Below, one piece after another: positions 25,698 to 33,977 of a DNA stretch of 64,000 bases. The stretch is from Rhizobacter sp. OV335. GTDB taxonomy: Bacteria; Pseudomonadota; Gammaproteobacteria; Burkholderiales; Burkholderiaceae_C. A program made the position numbers and the translations under genes. Below the pieces are notes generated by a model. The model saw nothing but the letters and a program-made list of their open reading frames with translations. It was not told where the DNA came from and ran no database searches. How positions within the stretch are numbered: position 1 is the first letter of the stretch; each line of letters starts with the position of its first letter. Where the stretch lies: NCBI RefSeq assembly GCF_900142965.1, contig NZ_FRCQ01000003.1, positions 62,001-126,000 of the forward strand, in the 5' to 3' direction.

Positions 25698-26555
25698 ATG
25701 GCAAGCACTTCCGATTTCAAGCGCGTCTGGTTCGTCACCGGCGCGGCACGCGGCATCGGCGCGCGCATCGTCGACGCGGCGCTCGCGCAGGGCGATGCGG
25801 TTGTCGCCACCTCGCGCGATGCGAGCACGCTGGAACAGCGCTTCGGTGCGCAGCCCGGCCTGCTGGCGGTGGCGCTCGACGTCACATCCGAGGCGCAGTC
25901 GGCCGCCGCCGTCACGGCCGCGCTGGGGCGCTTCGGCCGCATCGACGTGCTGGTCAACAACGCCGGCTTCGGACTGCTCGGTGCCGTCGAGGAGGCGAGC
26001 GCCGACGAAGTGCGCCGCCTGTACGAGACCAACGTCTTCGGGCTGCTGAACGTCACGCGGGCGGTGCTGCCGGCGATGCGCGCGCGCCGCAGCGGCCACG
26101 TGATCAACATCTCGTCGCTCGGCGGCTACCGCTCGGGTGCCGGCTTCGGCGTCTACTGCTCGACCAAGTTCGCGGTCGAAGGGTTGACCGAGGCCTTGCA
26201 TGCCGAGCTGCAGCCGCTGGGCATCCACGCCACCGTGGTCGAGCCCGGCTACTTCCGCACCGAGTTCCTCGAAGGCTCGTCGCTGGTGGTCTCGCCGCGC
26301 ATCGTCGACGACTACGCGCCCACCGCCGGCCAGGTGCGCGAGGCCGCGAAGCGCATCAGCCTGAACCAGCCGGGCGATCCGCTGCGGCTTGCTCAGGCGA
26401 TGCTCGCGCTGGTCGAGTCGGCCACGCCGCCGCTGCGGCTGCCGCTGGGCACTGACACGCTGCAGACGATCCGCGACAAGCACGCGTTCGTCGAGCGCGA
26501 GACGGAGACGTGGGAGCAGTTGTCGGCATCGACCGATTTCCCGAAAGGCACCTGA
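25698..26555 (+). CDS. Short-chain dehydrogenase/reductase
   Basis: A 285-aa classical SDR. The Rossmann glycine motif is VTGAARGIG near residue 14, NNAG appears at about residue 90, the catalytic Ser is in INISSLGGYRSG, and the Tyr/Lys pair is in YCSTKFAVEG. Substrate is unknown. The ATG at 25698 is preferred, with AAGGAAAT about 8 bases upstream. It is probably regulated by the divergent LysR protein. Confidence 0.92.
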   Translation: MASTSDFKRVWFVTGAARGIGARIVDAALAQGDAVVATSRDASTLEQRFGAQPGLLAVALDVTSEAQSAAAVTAALGRFGRIDVLVNNAGFGLLGAVEEASADEVRRLYETNVFGLLNVTRAVLPAMRARRSGHVINISSLGGYRSGAGFGVYCSTKFAVEGLTEALHAELQPLGIHATVVEPGYFRTEFLEGSSLVVSPRIVDDYAPTAGQVREAAKRISLNQPGDPLRLAQAMLALVESATPPLRLPLGTDTLQTIRDKHAFVERETETWEQLSASTDFPKGT

Positions 26556-26612
26556 GCGGCACTGAGGTGACATCTGTCGGACACTGCGGCCCTCGCCACT
26601 CCGAAGACCGCC

Positions 26613-27560
26613 ATGGACCGCAGCTCCGTCACCCCCTGGACCGTCGCCGTGATGGGCGCCGGCGCCGTCGGCTGCTACTTCGGCGGCATGCTGGCGCGCG
26701 CCGGCCACCATGTGACGCTGATCGCGCGGCCGCAGCATGTGGACGCCATCGCGCGCGACGGCCTGCGCATGCAGACGCGCACGTTCGACGAGCGCGTTCG
26801 CCTGCAGGCCAGCACCGACGTGGCGGCGGTGCAGGGCGCGCAGCTGGTGCTGTTCTGCGTGAAGTCCACCGACACCGAATCGGCCGCCGCGGCGATGCGC
26901 CCGCACCTGTCGCCCGGGGCGCTGGTGCTGACGCTGCAGAACGGCGTCGACAACGACGAGCGGGTGCGCGGCGTGTTGTCGAACGAGGTGGCTGCCAGCG
27001 TGGTCTACGTGGCCACCGAGATGGCGGGGCCGGGGCACCTGCTGCACCACGGCCGCGGCGAGCTGGTGATCGCGCCGAACAGCGTCGCGGCGAGCCTGGT
27101 CGAGGTGCTGGCCGCCGCCGGCGTGCCGGCGACGGTCTCCGACAACGTGCGCGGCGCGCTGTGGGCCAAGTTGATCCTGAACTGCGCCTACAACGCGATC
27201 TCGGCGATCGGCCGCGTGCCGTACGGCCGCTTCGTCGACCACCCCGGCGTGCCGCAGGTGATGGGCGACGTGATCGCCGAATGCCTGGCGGTCGCGCAGG
27301 CCGAAGGCGTGCAGGTGCCCGGCGATGTGGAGGCCACGGTGCGCGGGCTGGCCGCGACGATGCCGGGCCAGTTCTCGTCGACCGCGCAGGATGTGATGCG
27401 CGGCAAGCCCAGCGAGATCGACCACCTGAACGGGCTGGTCGTGCGGCGCGGTGAGCGGCACGGCGTGCCGACGCCGGTCAACCGCGTGCTGCACACGCTG
27501 GTCACGCTGATCGAGGCCGAAGCCCGAACAGCGCCGGATCTCAGCTCGCGATCTGCTTGA
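26613..27560 (+). CDS. panE: 2-dehydropantoate 2-reductase family protein
   Basis: The 315-aa protein has the PanE layout: an NADP-binding N-terminus (VMGAGAVGCYFGGMLARAGH, residues 13-32), LQNGVDNDE, the conserved Lys in ALWAKLILNCAYNAISA, and SEIDHLNG in the C-terminal domain. The family reduces ketopantoate to pantoate in coenzyme A synthesis, though many paralogues act on other ketoacids, so the symbol is provisional. It follows the SDR gene by 57 bases and its stop overlaps the convergent lipoprotein gene by 20 bases. Confidence 0.82.
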   Translation: MDRSSVTPWTVAVMGAGAVGCYFGGMLARAGHHVTLIARPQHVDAIARDGLRMQTRTFDERVRLQASTDVAAVQGAQLVLFCVKSTDTESAAAAMRPHLSPGALVLTLQNGVDNDERVRGVLSNEVAASVVYVATEMAGPGHLLHHGRGELVIAPNSVAASLVEVLAAAGVPATVSDNVRGALWAKLILNCAYNAISAIGRVPYGRFVDHPGVPQVMGDVIAECLAVAQAEGVQVPGDVEATVRGLAATMPGQFSSTAQDVMRGKPSEIDHLNGLVVRRGERHGVPTPVNRVLHTLVTLIEAEARTAPDLSSRSA

Positions 27561-28074
27561 ACTTCGGATTGCGGACCACGTCCTCGATCAGCTTCTGCAC
27601 GGCCGGGCCGAAGGCCTGTGCCACTTCCTGGCAGGCCTTGTCGGCGATGAAGCTGCCCGAGAACGGGAACTTCGACTGGGTCGAGAAGCTTTCGTTGCGG
27701 GCGTTCGAGACGACCAGCGTGAACGTCCAGTTGCCATCGCTGATGCCCGAGCTGAAATCGATCTGCTCGAGCTTGCCCGACAGCTTCAGGCTCGAAGCCG
27801 GGTCGTACAGGCCGGCCAGCTTCAGCTCGTCGATGAAGGCTTTCTCGATGTAGGTCTCGAAGCTGGGCTCGACCTTGACGGAGCCGGCGGCACGGCACGA
27901 GATCGAAGCGTCGCCAGGCTTGGCGGCCTGGAACTTCGCGACCGACACCGGCTTGATGCTGGTCGCCTTGAGGGCTTCCACGTTCTTGACGGAAGCGCCG
28001 TAGGGCGCGACGTTGAAGGCACAACCGGTCATCAGGGCGGTCGCGGCGAGGAAGGGCAACAGGCGAAGGTACAT
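27541..28074 (-). CDS. Putative lipoprotein of unknown function
   Basis: A 177-aa protein with a lipoprotein signal (LPFLAATALMTGC, Cys at about residue 18). The mature part resembles small beta-rich proteins involved in envelope functions, with a repeated pattern SSLKLSGKLEQIDFSSG and a C-terminal helix (CQEVAQAFGPAVQKLIEDVV). I do not recognise a specific family. The start at 28074 comes directly before the signal sequence; longer in-frame starts run into neighbouring DNA. Confidence 0.75.
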   Translation of the reverse strand: MYLRLLPFLAATALMTGCAFNVAPYGASVKNVEALKATSIKPVSVAKFQAAKPGDASISCRAAGSVKVEPSFETYIEKAFIDELKLAGLYDPASSLKLSGKLEQIDFSSGISDGNWTFTLVVSNARNESFSTQSKFPFSGSFIADKACQEVAQAFGPAVQKLIEDVVRNPKFKQIAS

Positions 28075-28151
28075 GACGCGTTCCAAGTGGATGAAGCCGC
28101 GGATCATACGGAACGGTCTGTCAGATATCGATGCGGATGACGTGGCGTCCT

Positions 28152-28583
28152 TCACGTTGATGAGGCGGAATCCGCACAAGGCGAGCTTGGATCGAAGCCG
28201 GTGGCCAGCAGCGACGCGAGCGGCGCGAACAGCGGCTGCGGCAGCGCCGACCCGTCGAACCACTGCCAGCCGTCGCACTTGTCCGGCTCCAGCGTCGCCG
28301 GCTCGCCGAGCGTGTGCCGCGCCACCACGAAGACGGTCAGATAGTGCTGGCGGACCTCGTCGAACACATCGCTGGTGTAGGGGCCGCGCTCGCAGGGGCC
28401 GAGCACGAGCCCCGTCTCTTCGAGCAACTCGCGGCGCGCGCAGTCTTCGATCGACTCGCCGTACTCCAGGCGCCCGCCGGGGGCCGACCAGGTGCCTGCG
28501 CCGTGCGAGCCGCGCCGGCGGCCGAGCAGCAGCTGGCCGTCGCGCAGCACGAGGATGCCCACGCCCACGCCGACGTGTGTCAT
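28152..28583 (-). CDS. Nudix hydrolase
   Basis: A 143-aa protein with a complete Nudix box: GGRLEYGESIEDCARREL followed by LEETGL (G-x5-E-x7-RE-U-x-EE-x-G-U), about residues 37-60. Members hydrolyse nucleoside-diphosphate-linked substrates; the close relatives by layout (WSAPGGRLEYGE) include MutT-like and dihydroneopterin-triphosphate-type enzymes. It overlaps the upstream methyltransferase by 4 bases (ATGA), so translation is probably coupled. Confidence 0.92.
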   Translation of the reverse strand: MTHVGVGVGILVLRDGQLLLGRRRGSHGAGTWSAPGGRLEYGESIEDCARRELLEETGLVLGPCERGPYTSDVFDEVRQHYLTVFVVARHTLGEPATLEPDKCDGWQWFDGSALPQPLFAPLASLLATGFDPSSPCADSASST

Positions 28584-29347
28584 GGCGCTGCGGCCTTCCG
28601 GGTCCTGCCGATGAGCACCGGCTGGAACAGCACATCGTCGCGGCGTTGCACCTGGGCGAAGCCGGCTTCGTGCATCAACGCGGTCAGTCGCTCGATGCTC
28701 ACCGCGTAGTAGCGGCTTGTCGCGACACGGGTCGTGCAGGTGCCATCCGGCGCTTCGGTCGTCAGGTACATGCGCAGGTCGTAGTGCTCACCGTCCCACT
28801 CCCAGACCTGGACGGCGATGAAGCGGTGGCCGTCCGCGTGCTTGTGCATGCCATACGGATGCACGTCGGGCGTCTTGCGGACGACGGCGGCGTAGTCGCG
28901 CACGGAGATCACGAGGCTGCCGCCCGGCCGCAGGCAGCGGTGGGCCTGGCGAAAGCACGCCAGCAGATCGTCGTCCGTCAGCAGGTGCGGCACGCTGTTG
29001 TCGCAGGCGAGCACGGCGGCCATCGAGCCGGTGGTCACGTGCGCCAGCGTCCGCAGGTCGTCGACGCCGGCCAGCGCGTTCAGCGAGCGGCGCTGCAGCT
29101 CCGCCTTCAGTCGTTCCACCGCCGCGGGCGAGATGTCCGACGCGACGACGCGGTGGCCGTGCGCGAGCAGTCCGAGCGTCTGTGTGCCTATGCCGCAGGC
29201 TGCGTCCAGCACCGGGTCGCCGGGCTGCACGCCTTCTTCCGCCAGCAGCGTGGCCAGCGCCTGCCCTTGCCGCCGGATCGCGCTCTCCCAGTCGCCGTAG
29301 AGCAAGTGGTAGTGCGGTGCGAGGTGGTCGTAGAAGGAGCTTGTCAT
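28580..29347 (-). CDS. Class I SAM-dependent methyltransferase
   Basis: A 255-aa protein with the SAM-binding motif VLDAACGIGTQTLGL (about residues 46-60), motif II region VVASDISPAAVERL, and RPGGSLVISVRDYA as motif IV-like block. The opening FYDHLAPHYHLLYGDW resembles small-molecule methyltransferases of the glycine/sarcosine type. Substrate unknown. It is co-transcribed with the Nudix gene. Confidence 0.9.
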   Translation of the reverse strand: MTSSFYDHLAPHYHLLYGDWESAIRRQGQALATLLAEEGVQPGDPVLDAACGIGTQTLGLLAHGHRVVASDISPAAVERLKAELQRRSLNALAGVDDLRTLAHVTTGSMAAVLACDNSVPHLLTDDDLLACFRQAHRCLRPGGSLVISVRDYAAVVRKTPDVHPYGMHKHADGHRFIAVQVWEWDGEHYDLRMYLTTEAPDGTCTTRVATSRYYAVSIERLTALMHEAGFAQVQRRDDVLFQPVLIGRTRKAAAP

Positions 29348-29441
29348 TTCGCCAAATCATGCATGACATCGCACGCGATGCCGCCCGCGACCCGGACGGC
29401 GCGCAGCATGGGAACCACAGGCCCTTCCAGAAAGACCCGCC

Positions 29442-29810
29442 ATGAGCATCACCGTCAGCGCCGCACCGTCCCCGCTCGCCTCGTACCGGTCGATCGGACC
29501 GATGCCGTTGCAGCCCGGTCAGTCCGCCTTCCAGGCGGCATCGATCGGTGCGTTGCGACGGCCGGCCGGCGATCCTGCCATCGAGGCGCCCGGCGCGAAG
29601 CCGGCCGAGCCCGGCGTCGCCCACACGACGCGCAGCCCCGAACTCGTCGAGATGTTCGACTTCATGCTGCAGCAGCACATGCAGCAGCAATGCCAGAAGT
29701 CGCCGCTCGACGAGCACAAGTCCGACGGCATCGCGGTCGAACTCGCGCAGGACAAGGTCAGCGAGCAGCGCAACTACGCCAGCCACCCGCACCTGATGCT
29801 GGCGGTCTGA
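29442..29810 (+). CDS. Hypothetical protein, 122 aa
   Basis: I do not recognise this gene. The protein has an Ala/Pro-rich first half without a signal peptide and a polar second half with Gln-rich LQQHMQQQCQKSPLDEH. Normal third-position GC bias and a clean start 94 bases after the divergent methyltransferase gene support that it is real. Its stop codon is directly adjacent (0-base gap) to the stop of the convergent next gene. Confidence 0.55.
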   Translation: MSITVSAAPSPLASYRSIGPMPLQPGQSAFQAASIGALRRPAGDPAIEAPGAKPAEPGVAHTTRSPELVEMFDFMLQQHMQQQCQKSPLDEHKSDGIAVELAQDKVSEQRNYASHPHLMLAV

Positions 29811-30221
29811 TCAGTCGCTGATCAGCTTGCTGTCGTAGAACGACAGCGTCTCGTTGAAGCGCATGCACGACTTGGCGGTGACCGTCGGCGCCATCTCCTG
29901 GTCGTAGCGGTCCTTGAAGCGCACGAACAGGCCGAGCGCGACGTCCCTGGCCTGCGCCGGCGTCACGCTGCCGGAGGCCATCGCGTGCTTCTCGATGCGA
30001 TCCATCGAGCTCACCAGCAGCGCGGCATGCGATTTCTCCCAGCGCTTCTGCGCCGCCATCGACGGGTAGCCGAGCTTGTCGCACTGCTCCGCGCCCTTCA
30101 TCGCGAACGCGAAGTGCATCAGGTTGCTGGCGGCATCCTTCTCGGTCATCGCCATCGCGGCGCCGGCCGCGAGTTGCAATGCCAGGGCCACGGCCACGGT
30201 GCGCAAAGAATTCGGCTTCAT
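29811..30221 (-). CDS. Hypothetical exported protein, 136 aa
   Basis: The protein has a signal peptide (MKPNSLRTVAVALALQLAAG then AAMA, cut near residue 24) and a helical mature part with two Cys residues (CDKLG and KSCMRF), which could form a disulfide in the periplasm. No known family recognised. It is divergent from the TonB-dependent receptor gene; the shared gap holds a Fur-box-like site, so it could be iron-responsive, which is inference. Confidence 0.65.
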   Translation of the reverse strand: MKPNSLRTVAVALALQLAAGAAMAMTEKDAASNLMHFAFAMKGAEQCDKLGYPSMAAQKRWEKSHAALLVSSMDRIEKHAMASGSVTPAQARDVALGLFVRFKDRYDQEMAPTVTAKSCMRFNETLSFYDSKLISD

Positions 30222-30296
30222 CGGTTGGACCTCCCCGTCCGCAAGGATTGCGCCGCGATGGTAGCGCTGTCAGCGGCGTTTCGCGTTCCACTAGAA

Positions 30297-30315
30297 TGCG
30301 AACGATTCCTATTTG
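30297..30315. promoter_or_regulatory. Fur-box-like element upstream of the TonB-dependent receptor
   Basis: The 19-base stretch TGCGAACGATTCCTATTTG resembles betaproteobacterial Fur boxes (GCGAATGATTCTCATTTG-like). It lies 18 bases before the receptor start. Repression by Fur with iron is expected for a siderophore receptor. Confidence 0.5.
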
Positions 30316-30332
30316 TCAATCGTGAGATCCCC

Positions 30333-32555
30333 ATGAACCGTTGTACGCCGATCGCCTGCGCCGCCGCGCTGGCCTGCCTGATGCCTGTCGTGCAGGCCCA
30401 GACCGCCGCCGCACCCGAGGCCGCTGCCAGTGCGCCGGTGACGACGCTGCCCACGGTCAACATCAGCGCGAGCGCCGACGCATCGGCGGCCGGCCTGAGC
30501 AAGCCGTATGCAGGCGGCCAGGTGGCCCGCGGCGGCCGTGCCGGCATCCTCGGCACGCGCGACAACATGGAGACGCCGGTCAGCATCACCAGCTACACCA
30601 ACGAGCTGATCCAGGATCGCCAGGCGCGCAGTGTCGGCGAGGTGCTGCAGAACGACAGCGGCGTGCGCATGGCGCGCGGCTTCGGCAATTTCCAGGAGGC
30701 GTATTTCATGCGCGGCTTCATCCTCGGTTCGGATGACGTGGCCTACAACGGCCTCTACAGCCTGCTGCCGCGCCAGTACATCGCCACCGAACTGTTCGAG
30801 CGCGTCGAGGTGCTGCGCGGAGCATCAGCCTTCCTGAGCGGCGCGGTGCCGGGTGGCGGCGGCCTGGGCGGCACGATCAACCTGGTTCCCAAGCGCGCCA
30901 CCAACGAGCCGCTGACGCGCCTGACCACCGGCATCGCCAGCGGCGATCAGGCGAACCTCGCTGCCGACGTCTCGCGCCGCTTCGGTCCGGACAACAGCGC
31001 CGGCATCCGCGTCAATGCGGCCTGGCGCACCGGAGGCACCGCGGTCGACGACGAGAAGGCCGACCTGGGGCTCGCCGCGGTCGGCCTGGACTGGCACGAC
31101 CGTAACGTGCGGCTGTCGGGCGACCTCGGCTACCAGGACAACCAGCTCAAGCGCACGCGACCGAGCGTCACGTTGGCAGGCGTCACCGCATTGCCCTCGG
31201 CACCGGACGGCGCGTCGAACTTCGCGCAGCCCTGGTCGTATTCGAACGAGCGCGACCTGTTCGGCACGCTGCGCGGCGAGTTCGATCTCACGCCCGAGCT
31301 GACCGCCTGGGCGGCCTATGGACTGCGGCGCAGCGACGAGTCGAACTCGCTCGCCAACCTGACGGTCGGCGCCGACGACGGCAGCGGTTCGACCTACCGC
31401 TTCGACAACGCCCGCGAAGACAGCGTCGACACCGCCGAACTGGGCCTGCGCGGCAAGCTGCGCACCGGGCCCGTCGGACATGAATGGGTGGTGTCGTATT
31501 CGGCGTTCCGGCTGAAGTCGAAGAACGCCTATGCCTTCGACCCCGCGGCGGCATTGGCGACCAACCTGTACACGCCGAGTTCGTACGCCGAGCCGGCATG
31601 GAGCGCCACGGCCGGCTTCGGCAACAACCTCGCTTCGCCGGCGCTGACCAACCGCACCCAACTCACCAGCTTCGCGATCGGTGACACGCTGTCGCTGCTG
31701 GACGACCAACTGCTGGTGACGCTGGGGGTGCGGCGCCAGAAGTTCGACGTCAAGGGCTACAGCTACGGCGATCGCAACGGCGACGGGGGCGGTGCCGAGA
31801 CCGGCTACGACCGCTCGCGCACCAGTCCGATGCTGGGCGTGGTCTACAAGGCGACCAAGCAGTTGTCGCTGTACGGCAACCATGTCGAAGGCCTGACGCC
31901 GGGCGAGACCGCACCGACCTGGCTGACGCCGCCGCCGTTGAATGCCGGCCAGTCGCTCGATCCGTACGTGTCGAAGCAGAACGAGCTCGGCCTGAAGTTC
32001 GACGGCGGGCGCCTGGGCGGCAGCTTGGCGTTGTTCACGACGACGAAGCCGCGCTCGCTGGTCAATGCGGCCAGGGTCTTCACATCGGAAGGCGAAGATC
32101 GCCACCGCGGTGCCGAGCTGAACGTCTTCGGCGAGGCGGCTCCCGGCGTCAAGCTGCTCGGTGGACTGACCTGGCTCGACGCCAAACAGCAGACCACCGG
32201 CAACGCCGCCACCGAAGGCAAGCGCGTGCTGGGCGTGCCGCGCGTGCAGGCCAACCTGGGCACCGAGTTCAACGTGCCGGGTGTCGAGGGCCTGGCGCTC
32301 GACGGCCGCATCGTCCACACCGGCAAGAGCTTCGCGGATTCGGCCAACACGCTGGAAGTGCCGGCCTGGACCCGGCTGGACCTGGGCGCGCGCTGGCTGC
32401 TCAACCTGCAGGAGCGTCTCGTGAGCCTGCGCCTGCGGGTCGACAACGTGACAGGCAAGGACTACTGGGCCTCGGCCGGCGGCTATCCGGACAACGGCTA
32501 CCTGGTGGTGGGTGCGCCGCGCACCGTGTCGCTCAGCGCCAGCATCGACTTCTGA
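30333..32555 (+). CDS. TonB-dependent siderophore receptor
   Basis: A 740-aa outer-membrane receptor. It has a signal peptide (residues 1-22), a TonB-box-like LPTVNISA near residue 44, a plug domain (about 70-180, with SVGEVLQNDSGVRMARGFGN, MRGFILGSDDV and VEVLRGASAFLSGAVPGGG), and a C-terminal barrel ending in the aromatic residue Phe (SLSASIDF). The plug pattern matches ferric-siderophore receptors of the FhuE/FpvA type. It follows a Fur-box-like site and is 2 bases from a PepSY gene, so the two form an uptake operon. Confidence 0.95.
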   Translation: MNRCTPIACAAALACLMPVVQAQTAAAPEAAASAPVTTLPTVNISASADASAAGLSKPYAGGQVARGGRAGILGTRDNMETPVSITSYTNELIQDRQARSVGEVLQNDSGVRMARGFGNFQEAYFMRGFILGSDDVAYNGLYSLLPRQYIATELFERVEVLRGASAFLSGAVPGGGGLGGTINLVPKRATNEPLTRLTTGIASGDQANLAADVSRRFGPDNSAGIRVNAAWRTGGTAVDDEKADLGLAAVGLDWHDRNVRLSGDLGYQDNQLKRTRPSVTLAGVTALPSAPDGASNFAQPWSYSNERDLFGTLRGEFDLTPELTAWAAYGLRRSDESNSLANLTVGADDGSGSTYRFDNAREDSVDTAELGLRGKLRTGPVGHEWVVSYSAFRLKSKNAYAFDPAAALATNLYTPSSYAEPAWSATAGFGNNLASPALTNRTQLTSFAIGDTLSLLDDQLLVTLGVRRQKFDVKGYSYGDRNGDGGGAETGYDRSRTSPMLGVVYKATKQLSLYGNHVEGLTPGETAPTWLTPPPLNAGQSLDPYVSKQNELGLKFDGGRLGGSLALFTTTKPRSLVNAARVFTSEGEDRHRGAELNVFGEAAPGVKLLGGLTWLDAKQQTTGNAATEGKRVLGVPRVQANLGTEFNVPGVEGLALDGRIVHTGKSFADSANTLEVPAWTRLDLGARWLLNLQERLVSLRLRVDNVTGKDYWASAGGYPDNGYLVVGAPRTVSLSASIDF

Positions 32556-32557
32556 CC

Positions 32558-33721
32558 ATGCTGAGCGCCAGCGCCCTGAAGACCTGGTCGTGGTGGCACA
32601 AGTGGAGCAGCCTCGTCTGCACCGCGTTCATGCTGCTGCTGTGCCTGACCGGCCTGCCGTTGATCTTTCACCATGAGATCGATCACCTGACCGGCGGCGA
32701 GATCGAGGCGCCGGAGATGCCGGCCGACGCGCCGCGCGCCAGCCTCGACCAGGTGCTCGCGTCGGCGCGCGCGCTGTACCCGGAGCGCATCGTGCAGTTC
32801 GCGTCGCAGCCCGAGGACGACGACCGCCTGTGGCACATCACGCTGACCCCGACGCCCGCGCCGACGCAGGACTTCAAGTCGATCGCGGTCGATGCGCGCA
32901 CCGGCGGGGTGCTCGGCGAGGTGCCGGTCAACACCGGTTTCATGAGCGTGATGCTGCGCCTGCACGTCGACCTGTTCGCCGGTCTGCCGGGCAAGCTGTT
33001 CCTCGGCGCGATGGGCCTGCTGCTGCTGCTGGCGATCGTCTCGGGGCTGGTGCTGTACGCGCCGTTCATGCGCAAGCTGCGCTTCGGCGAGGTGCGCCGC
33101 GAGCGCTCGGCGCGCGTCAAGTGGCTCGACCTGCACAACCTGCTGGGCGTCGTCACGCTGGTGTGGGCGCTGGTCGTCGGCGCCACCGGCATGATCAACA
33201 CCTGGGCCGACCTGCTGATCAAGCTGTGGCAGTACGACGCGCTGACCACGCTGCTCGCGCCCTACCAGGGCCAGCCGCTGGTCGAGGAGGGCGCCCGCGC
33301 ACCGACGCAGCGCATGCTGGTCGCCGCCAAGGCGCAGGCGCCGCACATGCGCGTCGGCTTCATCGCGTTCCCCGGCACCAGCTTCTCGAGCCCGCACCAC
33401 CACACCTTCTTCATGCGCGGCACCGAGCCGCTGACGGCCCGCCTGCTGCAGCCGGTGATGGTCGACGCGCAGACGGCACAGGTCACCGCGTCGCCGCAGG
33501 TGCCGTGGTACATCGCGACGCTGCTGCTGTCGCAGCCGCTGCACTTCGGCGATTACGGCGGCTTGCCGCTGAAGATCGTCTGGGCGCTGCTCGACCTCAT
33601 CACGATCGTCGTGCTGGGCAGCGGGTTGTACTTGTGGTTCAAGCGCAGGCAGCCGAGGTCGCTGCTCGACGAGGCCGGCGTGCGGCTGGCCGGGGCGTCG
33701 CAGGACTTGCCGCAAACCTGA
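32558..33721 (+). CDS. PepSY-domain membrane protein (putative siderophore/ferric reductase partner)
   Basis: A 387-aa inner-membrane protein with four predicted transmembrane segments (about 18-38, 145-165, 190-212, 350-372) and PepSY-type periplasmic parts, including conserved His residues (WWHKW, IFHHEIDHL, RLHVDLF, LDLHNLLG) of the kind that may bind haem. Such PepSY_TM proteins are regularly found after ferric-siderophore receptors and are thought to help iron release by reduction. It starts 2 bases after the receptor stop. Confidence 0.9.
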   Translation: MLSASALKTWSWWHKWSSLVCTAFMLLLCLTGLPLIFHHEIDHLTGGEIEAPEMPADAPRASLDQVLASARALYPERIVQFASQPEDDDRLWHITLTPTPAPTQDFKSIAVDARTGGVLGEVPVNTGFMSVMLRLHVDLFAGLPGKLFLGAMGLLLLLAIVSGLVLYAPFMRKLRFGEVRRERSARVKWLDLHNLLGVVTLVWALVVGATGMINTWADLLIKLWQYDALTTLLAPYQGQPLVEEGARAPTQRMLVAAKAQAPHMRVGFIAFPGTSFSSPHHHTFFMRGTEPLTARLLQPVMVDAQTAQVTASPQVPWYIATLLLSQPLHFGDYGGLPLKIVWALLDLITIVVLGSGLYLWFKRRQPRSLLDEAGVRLAGASQDLPQT

Positions 33722-33972
33722 CCGCAGGGCGCCCGGTTCGCGACTGGCGGCGGCGGTGCGCCCGGCTCGGTCACCGGATCCGCCGGGTGCGGTGACGGCG
33801 GGTCGTCGATCTCGGGCAAGGACGGTGGAGCGCCCGGCGGCACGGATGGCGCGGCCGGCGGTTCCGGCACGGTGTGCAGCAGAAGCGGCCGAATCGATGT
33901 CATGGCGGAGCCTGTGTGCGTTGGCGACACAGGCCCCCGGGCAATCGGCGTTCCCTCCGCCGATTCGCTCAC
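33553..33972 (-). CDS. Possible small proline-rich protein (uncertain)
   Basis: This 139-aa frame gives a very Pro-rich sequence (LLLHTVPEPPAAPSVPPGA, then IDDPPSPHPADPVTEPG) from a start at 33972 or, more likely, an internal ATG at 33903. Short proline-rich hypothetical proteins of this style occur in Burkholderiales. The last 169 bases run antisense to the PepSY gene, where the sequence looks like a shadow. Either the gene is real with an unusual overlap or the frame is chance. Confidence 0.3.
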   Translation of the reverse strand: MSESAEGTPIARGPVSPTHTGSAMTSIRPLLLHTVPEPPAAPSVPPGAPPSLPEIDDPPSPHPADPVTEPGAPPPPVANRAPCGQVCGKSCDAPASRTPASSSSDLGCLRLNHKYNPLPSTTIVMRSSSAQTIFSGKPP

Positions 33973-33977
33973 ACCAT

